Assembly (NCBI GenBank): GCA_910577275.1
Contig: CAJTMW010000005.1
Coordinates: forward strand, 123,620-187,619
Length of the DNA stretch: 64,000 nucleotides
Direction of reading: 5' to 3'
DNA from: an uncultured Lachnospiraceae bacterium
Lineage (GTDB): Bacteria; Bacillota; Clostridia; Lachnospirales; Lachnospiraceae
The number at the start of each line of letters is the position of its first letter. The first letter of the stretch is position 1. Of the stretch, positions 36,028 through 44,214 are shown in pieces. Under the pieces are notes generated by a model. The model searched no databases. It worked only from the letters and a program-made list of their open reading frames with translations, and had not been told where the DNA came from. A program made the position numbers and the translations under genes.

Positions 36028-37509
36028 CTATTTCCTCTGTCTTGTGGTGTAACGCTGTTTGGGACTTCTGGGACTTTCCGGCAAAGACAGTGCAATCAGT
36101 CCCTGTTCCACCAGGGGAGTAACATAGGTCATGATGGCATAGGGAACGGACTTAATATTCAGGAAATTTGCTATTTCCTGCCGGCAACGGGGAATCGTGC
36201 AAAAATGTAGCAGTTTATCTTCGATTGTACCGCAGATTTGGTCTGTAACAGGTTCTATATTCTGCGGAGGAGACATTTGAAGCTCTTTATGGAAGCAGAC
36301 CACAAAGGTGCCGCGTTCATCTCGAAATTCCGGTTCTGCCATTTGTGCCCGTTCCAGTTCCCGGCGTATAGTAGGGATACCGGAGTAGCGGTTTTCTGTC
36401 TCGCCCAAGGCTTCCATAGCGACAGCCAGCACCGGATTGCGGGTATCAGCCTGAACCTTTCCAAGCTGTTCAATTCGCAGCCTGCCATACAGTCCGCCGG
36501 GGCTTCGTATCTCGAACCTGTCCTCAAATAGAAGAAGCTGAATGGGCATTCCCTCCGTTTGGGGGCTATAGTCCCTATGAATTAAGGCATTAAGAATAGC
36601 CTCCCTTACAGCGGTCATTGGATAATCCTCCCGGTCGGCACGTTTGCCGGTTTCAGGGTCAATGATAGTTTTTATGCGGATATTTTTCCTGACAAAGGCC
36701 AATGCTTCTTCCAGCATTTGTGTCAGAGTTCCTTCAATACGACGATTGTCCAGAAAACGTTCTCCCTCCGGGCCAAGTTGACCTACCTCCGTTCCGGGTA
36801 CAGAGACTGCCGTAATGCACAGCTGGGGAAAATATCCCTGTGGGAAGATGCCGAACAGCAAAACGGCGGCCAGCGTCGGAGTACTCTCGCGAGTCAGGCC
36901 TACCAGTTCGCAGATATCCTCTGTTTTCAGTCTGGACAGATTGGGGCGTCCGGCTTTGAGATTTCCAAGGTATTGCTCCAGCCTGTCATTATCAAGGGTA
37001 TTCCAGACAGCCTGTGTAACAGGGCGGATATCATCCTGATACTTGCGGCGGAAGGCTTCATAGCGGTAAATTTCATACTCCGTCATTGGCTGGTCAGCGT
37101 CGCCTACCCGCACGTAAGCCCCTTTTAACCGTCCCTTTCCGGCATAGAAACAGGGTCGGTCTGTTAAATCAATGCCGGGAATTTCGGCAGATACAAAAAC
37201 CTTCCTGTCCTTCAACAGTGTTGTGAAGACCGGGCGGACAACAGGCGTCATCTGGTTACATTGTTCTGTAATATGCTTCATCAGGTTCTGGGCGTCATAG
37301 ACGCCGACCGGTGCGAAATCATGTTGCTCATCTACGCCGAATAGAATTATCCCACCTTCATCCTGATTGGAAAAACTGGACAAAGTGTCATAAAGACGGG
37401 CAGGGCAGCCCTGGGACGCGGCTTTCAGCTCCAGAGTTTGTGTTTCGGCTTTCAAAGCCTGCGCATGGTCAAGCAGGTTCTCTAATTCAACTGGCGTCAT
37501 TGATATCAC
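36028..37509 (-). CDS. AlbA/Schlafen-type ATP-binding transcriptional regulator
   Basis: A 493-residue protein. The AlbA_2 domain (about residues 10-140) includes ETQTLELKAASQG, SSFSNQDEGGIILFGVDE and GAYVRVGDADQPM. A HATPase_c_4-type domain (about 290-410) includes AVREAILNALIHRDYS and FEDRFEIRSPGGLYG. A C-terminal winged-helix tail (about 430-480) follows. Family members are putative DNA-binding regulators, several linked to stress or defence loci. GAGGTGA precedes the ATG. The upstream region carries repeated AT-rich motifs (37525-37609) that look like binding sites. It is divergent from the FGGY kinase gene. Confidence 0.8.
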   Translation of the reverse strand: MISMTPVELENLLDHAQALKAETQTLELKAASQGCPARLYDTLSSFSNQDEGGIILFGVDEQHDFAPVGVYDAQNLMKHITEQCNQMTPVVRPVFTTLLKDRKVFVSAEIPGIDLTDRPCFYAGKGRLKGAYVRVGDADQPMTEYEIYRYEAFRRKYQDDIRPVTQAVWNTLDNDRLEQYLGNLKAGRPNLSRLKTEDICELVGLTRESTPTLAAVLLFGIFPQGYFPQLCITAVSVPGTEVGQLGPEGERFLDNRRIEGTLTQMLEEALAFVRKNIRIKTIIDPETGKRADREDYPMTAVREAILNALIHRDYSPQTEGMPIQLLLFEDRFEIRSPGGLYGRLRIEQLGKVQADTRNPVLAVAMEALGETENRYSGIPTIRRELERAQMAEPEFRDERGTFVVCFHKELQMSPPQNIEPVTDQICGTIEDKLLHFCTIPRCRQEIANFLNIKSVPYAIMTYVTPLVEQGLIALSLPESPRSPKQRYTTRQRK

Positions 37510-37524
37510 CTCAATTTCTCAAAA

Positions 37525-37609
37525 GAAAGTTAAATAATTTGAGTTTGTTTTTGGGGTTGTGAAAATTAATTTGAGATTCTTAAAAAATTTAACTTTCTAT
37601 TTAACTTCC
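37525..37609. promoter_or_regulatory. Repeated operator-like motifs between the AlbA regulator and FGGY kinase genes
   Basis: GAAAGTTAAAT (37525-37535) is matched on the opposite strand by ATTTAACTTTC (37587-37597) and a near copy ATTTAACTTCC (37599-37609). AATTTGAG occurs twice (37536-37543, 37568-37575). The array lies just upstream of the regulator start. Confidence 0.6.
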
Positions 37610-37747
37610 TTCATTGTAAATCAAAAATATTGATAAAACAAGTAAAATATAGAAATAAAAATTGACAGAAACCTATGTCTTGCCATTTTCAATTTTTTCC
37701 TGTATGTTTAAATCATAAAAGCGGATTTTTCGGGAGGAATACATGTC

Positions 37748-39178
37748 ATGAAGGCAATTGGCATCGATATTGGAACAACAACTATCAGCGGAGTGATAGT
37801 TGACGCGGAAAGCAGAGCGGTTGTGCTCGCAAAGACAATCGAGAACGGCAGCTTTATAAAGACAGAGCATGAATGGGAGCGGATTCAGGACGCGGAGCTC
37901 ATCATAAAAAAGGCAAAGGAATTGCTGGACGAGCTGCTTGCCGGCTGTGACGATGCGGTATCTGTCGGGCTCACCGGGCAGATGCACGGGATTTTATATG
38001 TGGATGAAAAGGGAAAATGCATCAGCCCCCTTTATACCTGGCAGGACGGGCGGGGAAATCTGCCGGGACCTGACGGGAGGAGCCTGGTGGAGGAGATTTA
38101 TGAAAAGTATCAGGTAAAAACCGCCTCCGGCTACGGAATGGTGACCCATTTTTATAATTTGAGAAATTACCGGGGGTTCGGAACGGAGGGGAAGAAAGAG
38201 GAAAGCGCTTTAATTTCCGGGAAAAGGAATGTATCGGGGGAAGCGGCCTCCTTATGTACCATAGCCGACTATTTCGGGATGACGCTGACGGGGCGGCGTA
38301 AGCCTCTGATACACACCAGCATGGCGGACAGCCTTGGATTTTTTGATGGGGAAAAAGGAACGTTTCGAAAGGATATGATTACGGCTTTTGGGAGGGCGTG
38401 CCGTCAGCCCGGCGTTATGATGGCAGGGGAAAAAGCCTCCGCAAAACTGCCGGAGGGGATATTCACGGAGATACTGCCTGAGGTGACAGGTGAGCTGGCG
38501 GTGCTTGGAGAGTACCGGGGAATTCCCGTGACGGCGGCGTTAGGGGACAGCCAGGCCAGCTTTCTTGGCTCGGTGGGAATGGAGGAAGGCGCGTTTTTGG
38601 TGAATATGGGAACAGGCGGGCAGATTTCGGCGATTTCGGACAGTTACTGCAAGGCGCCGGGTATTGAGGCGAGACCTTATCTCAACGGAAAATATCTCCT
38701 TACAGGCGCGTCTCTTTGCGGGGGCAGGGCTTATGCCATTCTGGAAAGCTTTTTCAGGAGCTATCTTTCCGCGGCATGCGGGGAGCAAAAGGAAGAACAA
38801 TACAAGGTCATGGAAAAGCTTGCGGAAAAAGGCTTTGCAGGGGAAAAGACAATGAAGGTGGTTACTGCTTTTCGGGGAAGCAGAGTAAATCCGGGGCTTC
38901 GGGGGAGCATCAGCGGAATCGACGAGGATAATTTTACCCCGGAAGCGATGGTCTGCGGAGTGCTCGAGGGCATGGCGCGGGAGCTTTTTGAGTTGTACGG
39001 ACAGATTCATGCAATAACGGGACTTGAAGCAAAGCGTCTTGTGGCTTCCGGGAACGGACTTCGGAGAAACCGGATTCTGCGTGAAATATTCAGCCGGATG
39101 TTTGAGGCGGAGCTGACGCTGGCGCCTTATGAGGAGGAAGCCGCATACGGGGCTGCGGTGGGAAGTCTCCTGCCGTAA
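37748..39178 (+). CDS. FGGY-family carbohydrate kinase (sedoheptulokinase-like)
   Basis: A 476-residue ASKHA-fold kinase. The phosphate-1 loop IGIDIGTTTISGVIVD is at residues 4-19, VGLTGQMHGILYVD is near residue 78, MGTGGQIS is near residue 286 and the C-terminal adenosine site is VASGNGLRRN. TGQMHG and the overall order resemble sedoheptulokinases/xylulokinase relatives. It would phosphorylate a ketose in the cytoplasm. GGAGG is 10 nt before the ATG. No isomerase or transporter lies directly beside it, so the substrate cannot be fixed from context. Confidence 0.82.
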   Translation: MKAIGIDIGTTTISGVIVDAESRAVVLAKTIENGSFIKTEHEWERIQDAELIIKKAKELLDELLAGCDDAVSVGLTGQMHGILYVDEKGKCISPLYTWQDGRGNLPGPDGRSLVEEIYEKYQVKTASGYGMVTHFYNLRNYRGFGTEGKKEESALISGKRNVSGEAASLCTIADYFGMTLTGRRKPLIHTSMADSLGFFDGEKGTFRKDMITAFGRACRQPGVMMAGEKASAKLPEGIFTEILPEVTGELAVLGEYRGIPVTAALGDSQASFLGSVGMEEGAFLVNMGTGGQISAISDSYCKAPGIEARPYLNGKYLLTGASLCGGRAYAILESFFRSYLSAACGEQKEEQYKVMEKLAEKGFAGEKTMKVVTAFRGSRVNPGLRGSISGIDEDNFTPEAMVCGVLEGMARELFELYGQIHAITGLEAKRLVASGNGLRRNRILREIFSRMFEAELTLAPYEEEAAYGAAVGSLLP

Positions 39179-39554
39179 CGCGGTTTCCCTCTGCCTGCCC
39201 GAAGCCGAACTGACAGGGTATAATCATATTGCAGACAGTCAGCGCATTATTGTATTGTTTTCCGTACATTCTTGCATTTCACAAAAACCTATGCTACTAT
39301 TTTTAACGGACAGTATCAAAGAAACTGAACTGTACCAGCGCATACATAAAGTAAATAAGCGAATTCTTATATCAGATGGCTGCACCGACGGGCGGCACAT
39401 TTCCATATAAGGGTTTTCCATTGTATGTCTGGACAGTAATATGCCCGGGCTTTTTTATTTTAAACGTTACGCAGAGAGCCGGACGGCGCATCCCTGCCTG
39501 ATTGGCGGATGCCGTGACAGAGAGGAAAAGCCGGGCGCTGAAAGGAGAATCATT
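39179..39554 (+). other. 376-nt leader/intergenic region before panC
   Basis: No gene recognised. Possible structure: CGGGC near 39390 may pair with GCCCG at 39442, which is followed by a TTTTTTATTTT tract and resembles a terminator. A second hairpin (39484-39514) pairs CGGC...ATCC with GGATGCCG. A structured leader upstream of pantothenate genes would fit the known pan RNA motif, but I cannot confirm its consensus by eye. AAGGAG at 39542-39547 serves panC. Confidence 0.35.
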
Positions 39555-40400
39555 ATGGAAATCACAGGAAGCATCAGCGAAGTAAGAGCGCAGGTAAAGG
39601 AATGGAGAAAGCAGGGACTGACGGTGGGGCTTGTGCCCACCATGGGTTATCTGCATGAAGGGCACAAAAGCCTGATTGACAGGGCGGTTGCGGAAAATGA
39701 CAGGGTAGTGGTCAGCGATTTTGTCAATCCCATACAATTCGGAGTAAACGAGGATTTGGCGACCTATCCAAGGGATATCGAGGCGGATAAGCGGCTTTGC
39801 GGCGAAGCGGGGGCAGATTTGATTTTCCATCCCGAGGCGGAGGAAATGTATGCGCCGGATTTTTCAACCTATGTGGAAACGGAGAAGGTAAGCAAGGGAC
39901 TGTGCGGCAGGACGAGGCCCACTCATTTCCGGGGCGTATGCACGGTGGTGTGCAAGCTGTTCCACATTGTGATGCCGGACAGGGCCTATTTCGGGCAGAA
40001 GGACGCGCAGCAGCTGGCGGTAATCCGCCGGATGGTGCGGGATTTGGACATGGATATCCAGATTGTGGGCTGTCCCATTATTCGGGAGGCGGACGGACTG
40101 GCTAAGAGCTCAAGGAATACCTATTTAAATAAGGAAGAAAGAAAAGCGGCGCTGGTACTCTCAAGGGCGGTTTTTTACGGGGAAAGTATGATAAAAAACG
40201 GCGAGAGGGACGCCGAAGCTGTCCTTGAGGCAATGCGGGGGCTGATAGAGGCGGAGCCGCTTGCAAGGATTGATTATGTGGAAATGGTGGATGCGGACAG
40301 CATACAGCCTCTTGCAAGGGCGGCGGGCAGAGTTCTCGTGGCCGTGGCGGTCTATATCGGGAGAACCCGGCTGATTGACAATTTTATTCTGGAAGTATAG
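39555..40400 (+). CDS. panC: Pantothenate synthetase (pantoate-beta-alanine ligase)
   Basis: A 281-residue nucleotidyltransferase-superfamily ligase. The ATP motif [18 protein letters not shown] (about 23-40) contains the HxGH signature. [31 protein letters not shown] and the KMSKS-equivalent AKSSRNTYL follow. It joins pantoate and beta-alanine to make pantothenate. ATG 39555 has AAGGAG 7 nt upstream. It is followed 53 nt later by panD, which makes the beta-alanine, so the operon covers half of the pathway. Confidence 0.95.
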   Translation: MEITGSISEVRAQVKEWRKQGLTVGLVPTMGYLHEGHKSLIDRAVAENDRVVVSDFVNPIQFGVNEDLATYPRDIEADKRLCGEAGADLIFHPEAEEMYAPDFSTYVETEKVSKGLCGRTRPTHFRGVCTVVCKLFHIVMPDRAYFGQKDAQQLAVIRRMVRDLDMDIQIVGCPIIREADGLAKSSRNTYLNKEERKAALVLSRAVFYGESMIKNGERDAEAVLEAMRGLIEAEPLARIDYVEMVDADSIQPLARAAGRVLVAVAVYIGRTRLIDNFILEV

Positions 40401-40453
40401 AGCACGCAGGATGCGAAAACAGCATATCGGGTAACGGGAGAGGAGTGAAAATT

Positions 40454-40840
40454 ATGATTCTTGAAATGTTAAAGAGTAAAATCCACCGCGCCACAGTCAC
40501 TCAGGCGGAGCTCAACTATGTGGGAAGCATTACCATCGACGAGAGCCTGATGGCGGCGGCGGGAATTTATGAATATGAAAAGGTGCAGATTGCGGATGTG
40601 GACAATGGAGCCAGGTTCGAGACCTATGTGATTGCCGGGGAAGCCGGGAGCGGAACCATCTGCTTAAACGGGGCTGCAGCGCGCATGGTTTCCACGGGAG
40701 ACAAGGTCATTATCATGTGTTATGCGGGCATGACGCCGGAGGAGAGAAAGGAAAATCCTCCGAAGGTGGTTTTCGTGGATGAAAGCAACCGGATTACGTC
40801 CGTGGCGCGTTATGAAAAGCACGGGATGCTGAAAGCCTGA
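40454..40840 (+). CDS. panD: Aspartate 1-decarboxylase proenzyme
   Basis: A 128-residue pyruvoyl enzyme. Self-cleavage is expected between Gly24 and Ser25 (NYVGS), which creates the pyruvoyl group. K9, the Y58-region ([14 protein letters not shown]) and [17 protein letters not shown] match the family. ATG 40454 fits the usual [15 protein letters not shown] start and has AGGAG 8 nt upstream; a GTG at 40445 is inside that site. It produces beta-alanine for panC. Confidence 0.95.
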   Translation: MILEMLKSKIHRATVTQAELNYVGSITIDESLMAAAGIYEYEKVQIADVDNGARFETYVIAGEAGSGTICLNGAAARMVSTGDKVIIMCYAGMTPEERKENPPKVVFVDESNRITSVARYEKHGMLKA

Positions 40841-40868
40841 CGAGAGGCTTTTATCATGGAGGGATAAG

Positions 40869-41804
40869 ATGGAAAAAATAAAAAAGATGTGCGGCTTTCT
40901 GTCATCGAATATTGCGGTGCTGATTATCATATTTTCTGTAATTGCATTTTTTTATCCGAAGGGATTTTCATGGGCGACCAGCTATACCACATGGTTTCTC
41001 GGGGCGGCAATGTTCGGCATGGGGCTGACGATTAAAACGGAGGATTTCAAGGTTGTCTTTACAAGACCAAAGGATTTGTGCATCGGATTTGTGCTTCAAT
41101 ACACCGTCATGCCCCTTACGGCTTTTGCGCTGGCAAAGGCGTTCGGACTTTCCGCCGATTTGGCGCTGGGCGTTATTTTGGTGGGGTGCTGTCCGGGCGG
41201 AACGGCAAGCAACGTGATTACCTATGTGGCGGACGGCGACGTTCCCCTTTCCGTGGGTATGACGATTGTGTCAACCATACTCGCCCCGGTATGCACGCCG
41301 GTGCTGGTATATCTTCTGGCAGGGTCATGGGTGGAGGTGTCGCTCCTTACCATGATGATGTCCGTGGTGAAAGTGGTTCTTCTGCCGGTTCTTCTGGGCA
41401 TACTGATTTACCGGCTGTTCCCGAAGCAGATAGACGCGGTCCGGGAGCTGCTTCCGCTGGTGTCAGTGGTCGCCATTGTAATGATTATTTCCGGGATTGT
41501 GGGAAGCAATGCGGAGAAAATCGTAACCTGCGGAGCATTGGTGATGGTTGTGGTGGCGATTCATAACGTGGTGGGATTGTGCCTTGGAACAGGCGTGGCA
41601 AAGCTGCTGAAGCTGGAGGAGAGAAAGGTGACGGCAATCGGGATTGAAGTGGGTATGCAGAACAGCGGCCTTGCGATTTCCCTTGCCACGGCTAATTTTG
41701 CGGCAAATCCGCTTGCCACGCTGCCGGGCGCGATTTTTTCCGTGTGGCATAATATTTCGGGGAGCGTCTATGCGGGGATTCGCAGGAAGATGGTCCGGCA
41801 TTAA
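40869..41804 (+). CDS. BASS-family transporter, likely pantoate importer (PanS-like)
   Basis: A 311-residue membrane protein of the bile acid:sodium symporter family, with about nine to ten helices. Motifs are MFGMGLTIKTEDF near residue 45, VGCCPGGTASNVITYVADGDVPLSVGMT near residue 105 and EVGMQNSGLAISLA near residue 265. The gene follows panD by 28 nt, with GGAGGG before the ATG. In Salmonella the BASS protein PanS transports pantoate/ketopantoate; linkage here to panC-panD without panB or panE suggests that pantoate is taken up. A terminator lies 43 nt downstream of the stop. Confidence 0.82.
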   Translation: MEKIKKMCGFLSSNIAVLIIIFSVIAFFYPKGFSWATSYTTWFLGAAMFGMGLTIKTEDFKVVFTRPKDLCIGFVLQYTVMPLTAFALAKAFGLSADLALGVILVGCCPGGTASNVITYVADGDVPLSVGMTIVSTILAPVCTPVLVYLLAGSWVEVSLLTMMMSVVKVVLLPVLLGILIYRLFPKQIDAVRELLPLVSVVAIVMIISGIVGSNAEKIVTCGALVMVVVAIHNVVGLCLGTGVAKLLKLEERKVTAIGIEVGMQNSGLAISLATANFAANPLATLPGAIFSVWHNISGSVYAGIRRKMVRH

Positions 41805-41846
41805 TCTTACAGATATTGACAGAATAAAAGAGTAACGGCAAAATAA

Positions 41847-41890
41847 GAGTGCAAATCCGATTAAAAGTTTAAAGGGATTGCACTCTTTTT
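41847..41890 (+). terminator. Terminator of the panCD-transporter operon
   Basis: GAGTGCAAATCC pairs with GGATTGCACTC (one bulged A) across a 16-nt loop and is followed by TTTTT. Confidence 0.85.
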
Positions 41891-41930
41891 GATTGTTTCA
41901 CCCCCAATTTTACAGGCGAAAGGAGCAGTT

Positions 41931-42875
41931 ATGAAAATCGACCGGCTGATAGGCATTTTATCTGTGTTATTGCAGAAAGACAGCGTTACAGCCCCGTATC
42001 TGGCGGAGCAGTTTGAGGTTTCCAGACGGACAATCAACCGCGACATAGAGGACTTGTGCCGGGCGGGAATCCCGATTGTGACAAGGCAGGGAGCGGGCGG
42101 CGGTATTTCCATCATGGAAAATTATAAAATAGAAAGGGCGCTTCTGACCAACGGGGAAATGCAGGATATTCTGGCGGGGCTGCGCAGCCTTGACAGTATC
42201 AACGGAACCAACCGCTACGGACAGCTGATGGAAAAGCTCTCGGTGGGTTCCTCGGATTTTATGACGGGAAACCAGTCGGTACTGATTGATTTATCCTCCT
42301 GGTACAAGGCGTCTCTGGCGCCGAAAATCGAACTGCTTCGCAGCGCCATTGAGGGCTGCCGGAAGTTGGCGTTCTTTTATTATTCTCCCTGGGGGGAAAG
42401 CGAGAGGGTGATTGAGCCTTACTATCTGATTTTCCGCTGGTCGAACTGGTACGTGTGGGGGTGGTGCGAGAGGCGTGAGGATTTCAGGCTTTTTAAGCTG
42501 AACCGGATGGATGGGCTTAAGGTGTCCGGGGAGACTTTTACCAGAAGAAACGCCCCGCTGCCGGAATTGAAAAACGAGCAGATTTTTCCCGGAGGGATTC
42601 GGGTGAAGGCCCTGTTTGACAAAAGCTGCAAATGGCGGCTGGTGGAGGAATTCGGCCCTGACTGCTTTAAGGAGCAGGAGGACGGAAGGCTTTTGTTTCA
42701 TGCGGATTATACCAACAGGGAGGAGCTTGTCACCTGGCTGTTGACCTTCCGGGAGAAGGCGGAGCTTTTAGAGCCTGTGGAATTGCGGGAGGAACTCTGT
42801 ATGTCTTTGAGGAAAATACTGGAGGTTTACGGGAACGGAAACGGTTCTGGTTCGGAAATGCAGGGCTTTAATTAA
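41931..42875 (+). CDS. HTH/WYL-domain transcriptional regulator (YafY/DeoR type)
   Basis: A 314-residue regulator. The N-terminal HTH_11 (about 1-60; VTAPYLAEQFEVSRRTINRDIEDLC) precedes a wing with TRQGAGGGISI. A WYL domain (about 135-220; LAFFYYSPWGESERVIEPYYLIFRWSNWYVWGWCE) and a WCX-like C-terminus follow. WYL domains bind small or nucleic-acid ligands. AAGGAG is 5 nt before ATG 41931. It may regulate the upstream pan genes or itself; the sequence gives no operator. Confidence 0.85.
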   Translation: MKIDRLIGILSVLLQKDSVTAPYLAEQFEVSRRTINRDIEDLCRAGIPIVTRQGAGGGISIMENYKIERALLTNGEMQDILAGLRSLDSINGTNRYGQLMEKLSVGSSDFMTGNQSVLIDLSSWYKASLAPKIELLRSAIEGCRKLAFFYYSPWGESERVIEPYYLIFRWSNWYVWGWCERREDFRLFKLNRMDGLKVSGETFTRRNAPLPELKNEQIFPGGIRVKALFDKSCKWRLVEEFGPDCFKEQEDGRLLFHADYTNREELVTWLLTFREKAELLEPVELREELCMSLRKILEVYGNGNGSGSEMQGFN

Positions 42876-43086
42876 AAAAGAATCCTATATACGAGAGGAA
42901 GCAATCAATAAATTAAATGAATTTATGAAAGATATTATTTCTGATATAGAATCTCAAAAATTGGGGTTAAATATCAGAGATATAACAAAAATGGCGGTAA
43001 ACATAGCAAGAGACAAATGGTTAAATGACTGTGGACAATATGGGTTATGCTATTTTGTACTGGAACAGGAGGCAACGTATCAATGA
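42871..43086 (+). pseudogene. AT-rich C-terminal gene fragment
   Basis: An open frame out of phase with the preceding gene encodes IKKESYIREEAINKL... and ends ...CYFVLEQEATYQ. It has no ribosome-binding site or plausible start before an ATG at 42925. Composition is markedly AT-rich compared with the regulator gene just before it. Its stop overlaps the next ATG (ATGA), as a real upstream partner gene would. It looks like the tail of a larger gene whose 5' part was lost. The family is not recognised. Confidence 0.45.
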
Positions 43087-43343
43087 AAATAAACAATGAT
43101 ATATTAGTAGATTTCAAATCAAATGAACCTGTAACTGAAGAAGAAATTGAAGCCAGAGACTTAATGGAAGCACGCGCTGAAGAAATAGGAATTTCGTTAA
43201 CAACATATGACGGTGAGGAAGAAGATTCAGCGTACGATAATCCATATGCGTTGGAAGCTTTAAGGTATATAATCACAAATAAAGAAATTCCTGAAGAATT
43301 GAAAATTAAAATAAAGGAATTTGAAAACGATAACAACGGATAA
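43083..43343 (+). CDS. Small acidic hypothetical protein
   Basis: An 86-residue, strongly acidic protein (MKINNDILVDFKSNEP, EEEIEARDLMEARAEEIG, DGEEEDSAYDNPYALEALRYI). There is no signal peptide or membrane segment. AGGAGG (43067-43072) is 10 nt before the ATG, which overlaps the stop of the upstream fragment. Low-GC composition and pairing with a broken partner suggest the surviving half of a transferred two-gene unit, such as an antitoxin or immunity protein; this is inference from context. A terminator follows. Confidence 0.6.
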   Translation: MKINNDILVDFKSNEPVTEEEIEARDLMEARAEEIGISLTTYDGEEEDSAYDNPYALEALRYIITNKEIPEELKIKIKEFENDNNG

Positions 43344-43360
43344 CAAAATATCAAAATGTA

Positions 43361-43391
43361 AAAAAGTCATGGGCAGTTTCATGACTTTTTT
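43361..43391 (+). terminator. Perfect hairpin terminator
   Basis: An 11-bp perfect stem AAAAAGTCATG / CATGACTTTTT with an 8-nt loop and a T-run, 18 nt after the small acidic gene. Confidence 0.88.
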
Positions 43392-43414
43392 ATTTATGAT
43401 AAGGTCAGTTTACG

Positions 43415-43440
43415 AAACATGACACACCATTGACATGTTT
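43415..43440 (+). promoter_or_regulatory. Dyad overlapping a TTGACA box before the GyrI-like gene
   Basis: A 7-bp inverted repeat AAACATG/CATGTTT (43415-43421, 43434-43440) overlaps TTGACA (43430-43435). The -10 is unclear (TATCTG at 43455-43460 would need a 19-nt spacer). Confidence 0.4.
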
Positions 43441-43493
43441 TATATGATAAACTCTATCTGTAAAACAAATAAATAAGGAAGGAGTAACAAGAA

Positions 43494-44132
43494 ATGCCCT
43501 TTGATTACAAGAAAGAATACAAAGAATTTTATCTGCCTCCGAAAAAGCCCCATATCATAGAGATTCCCGCCATGAACTATGTTGCGGTCAGGGGGAAGGG
43601 CGACCCCAACGAGCCGGAGGGGGAATACAAGGCGGCAATAGGTCTGCTTTATGGAATCGCATTCACCGTCAAGATGAGTTATAAGGGAAGCCACAAAATC
43701 GACGGATACTTTTCTTATGTGGTTCCGCCCCTTGAAGGCCTGTGGTGGCAGAAGGGATGCCGGGAGATTGATTATTCCTGTAAGGAAAACTTTGAGTGGA
43801 TTTCCATGATTCGCCTGCCGGAGTTTGTGACAGGGGAGGAATTTAAGTGGGCTGTCCGTGAGGCGGAGCAGAAGAAAGGCGGCGATTTTTCCAAAGCGGA
43901 ATTTTTTACTTATCATGAGGGGCTCTGCGTACAGTGTATGCATATCGGAAGCTACGATAAGGAACCTGACACCATCAGGGGGATGGATGAATATGCGGCG
44001 GAAAACGGCTATGCCGGCGATATTTCCGGGAGCCGCTTTCACCATGAGATTTATTTAAGCGACCCCAGGAGGGCGGCGGAAGAAAAGCTGCGCACGGTTA
44101 TCAGGCATCCGGTGAGGAAAATCGGAAGCTGA
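43494..44132 (+). CDS. GyrI-like small-molecule-binding domain protein
   Basis: A 212-residue protein made almost wholly of a GyrI/SOUL-like effector-binding fold, the domain seen in AraC/BmrR-type regulators but here without a DNA-binding part. Motifs are HIIEIPAMNYVAVRGKGDPNEPEGEYKAA, LEGLWWQ and a later VQCMHIGSYDKEPDTIRGM, matching the duplicated beta-alpha units. Stand-alone members are thought to bind or hydrolyse small toxic compounds. GAAGGAG precedes the ATG. It is monocistronic. Confidence 0.82.
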   Translation: MPFDYKKEYKEFYLPPKKPHIIEIPAMNYVAVRGKGDPNEPEGEYKAAIGLLYGIAFTVKMSYKGSHKIDGYFSYVVPPLEGLWWQKGCREIDYSCKENFEWISMIRLPEFVTGEEFKWAVREAEQKKGGDFSKAEFFTYHEGLCVQCMHIGSYDKEPDTIRGMDEYAAENGYAGDISGSRFHHEIYLSDPRRAAEEKLRTVIRHPVRKIGS

Positions 44133-44151
44133 AATATCTTTCCTTGCTATT

Positions 44152-44198
44152 TTCGGCTTTGCAGTTCATAATAAATAAAAATGAACTGCAAAGCCGAA
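44152..44198. repeat. Perfect 18-bp inverted repeat before an AAA-ATPase-like gene
   Basis: TTCGGCTTTGCAGTTCAT (44152-44169) and its exact reverse complement (44181-44198) are separated by 11 A/T-rich bases. The right arm ends 16 nt before the start of the 44215 gene. Neither strand has a following T-run, so it does not look like an ordinary terminator. Confidence 0.9.
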
Positions 44199-44214
44199 AT
44201 TTGCGAGGTGCCTT

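Noticed and set aside
39441..39554. N-terminal extension of PanC from 39441
   Set aside because: PanC family proteins start at the [11 protein letters not shown] position, which has an AAGGAG site; the extension covers a T-rich terminator-like segment.
43415..43460. Full promoter for the GyrI-like gene
   Set aside because: TTGACA is good but no -10 box lies at 16-18 nt; only the dyad is reported.
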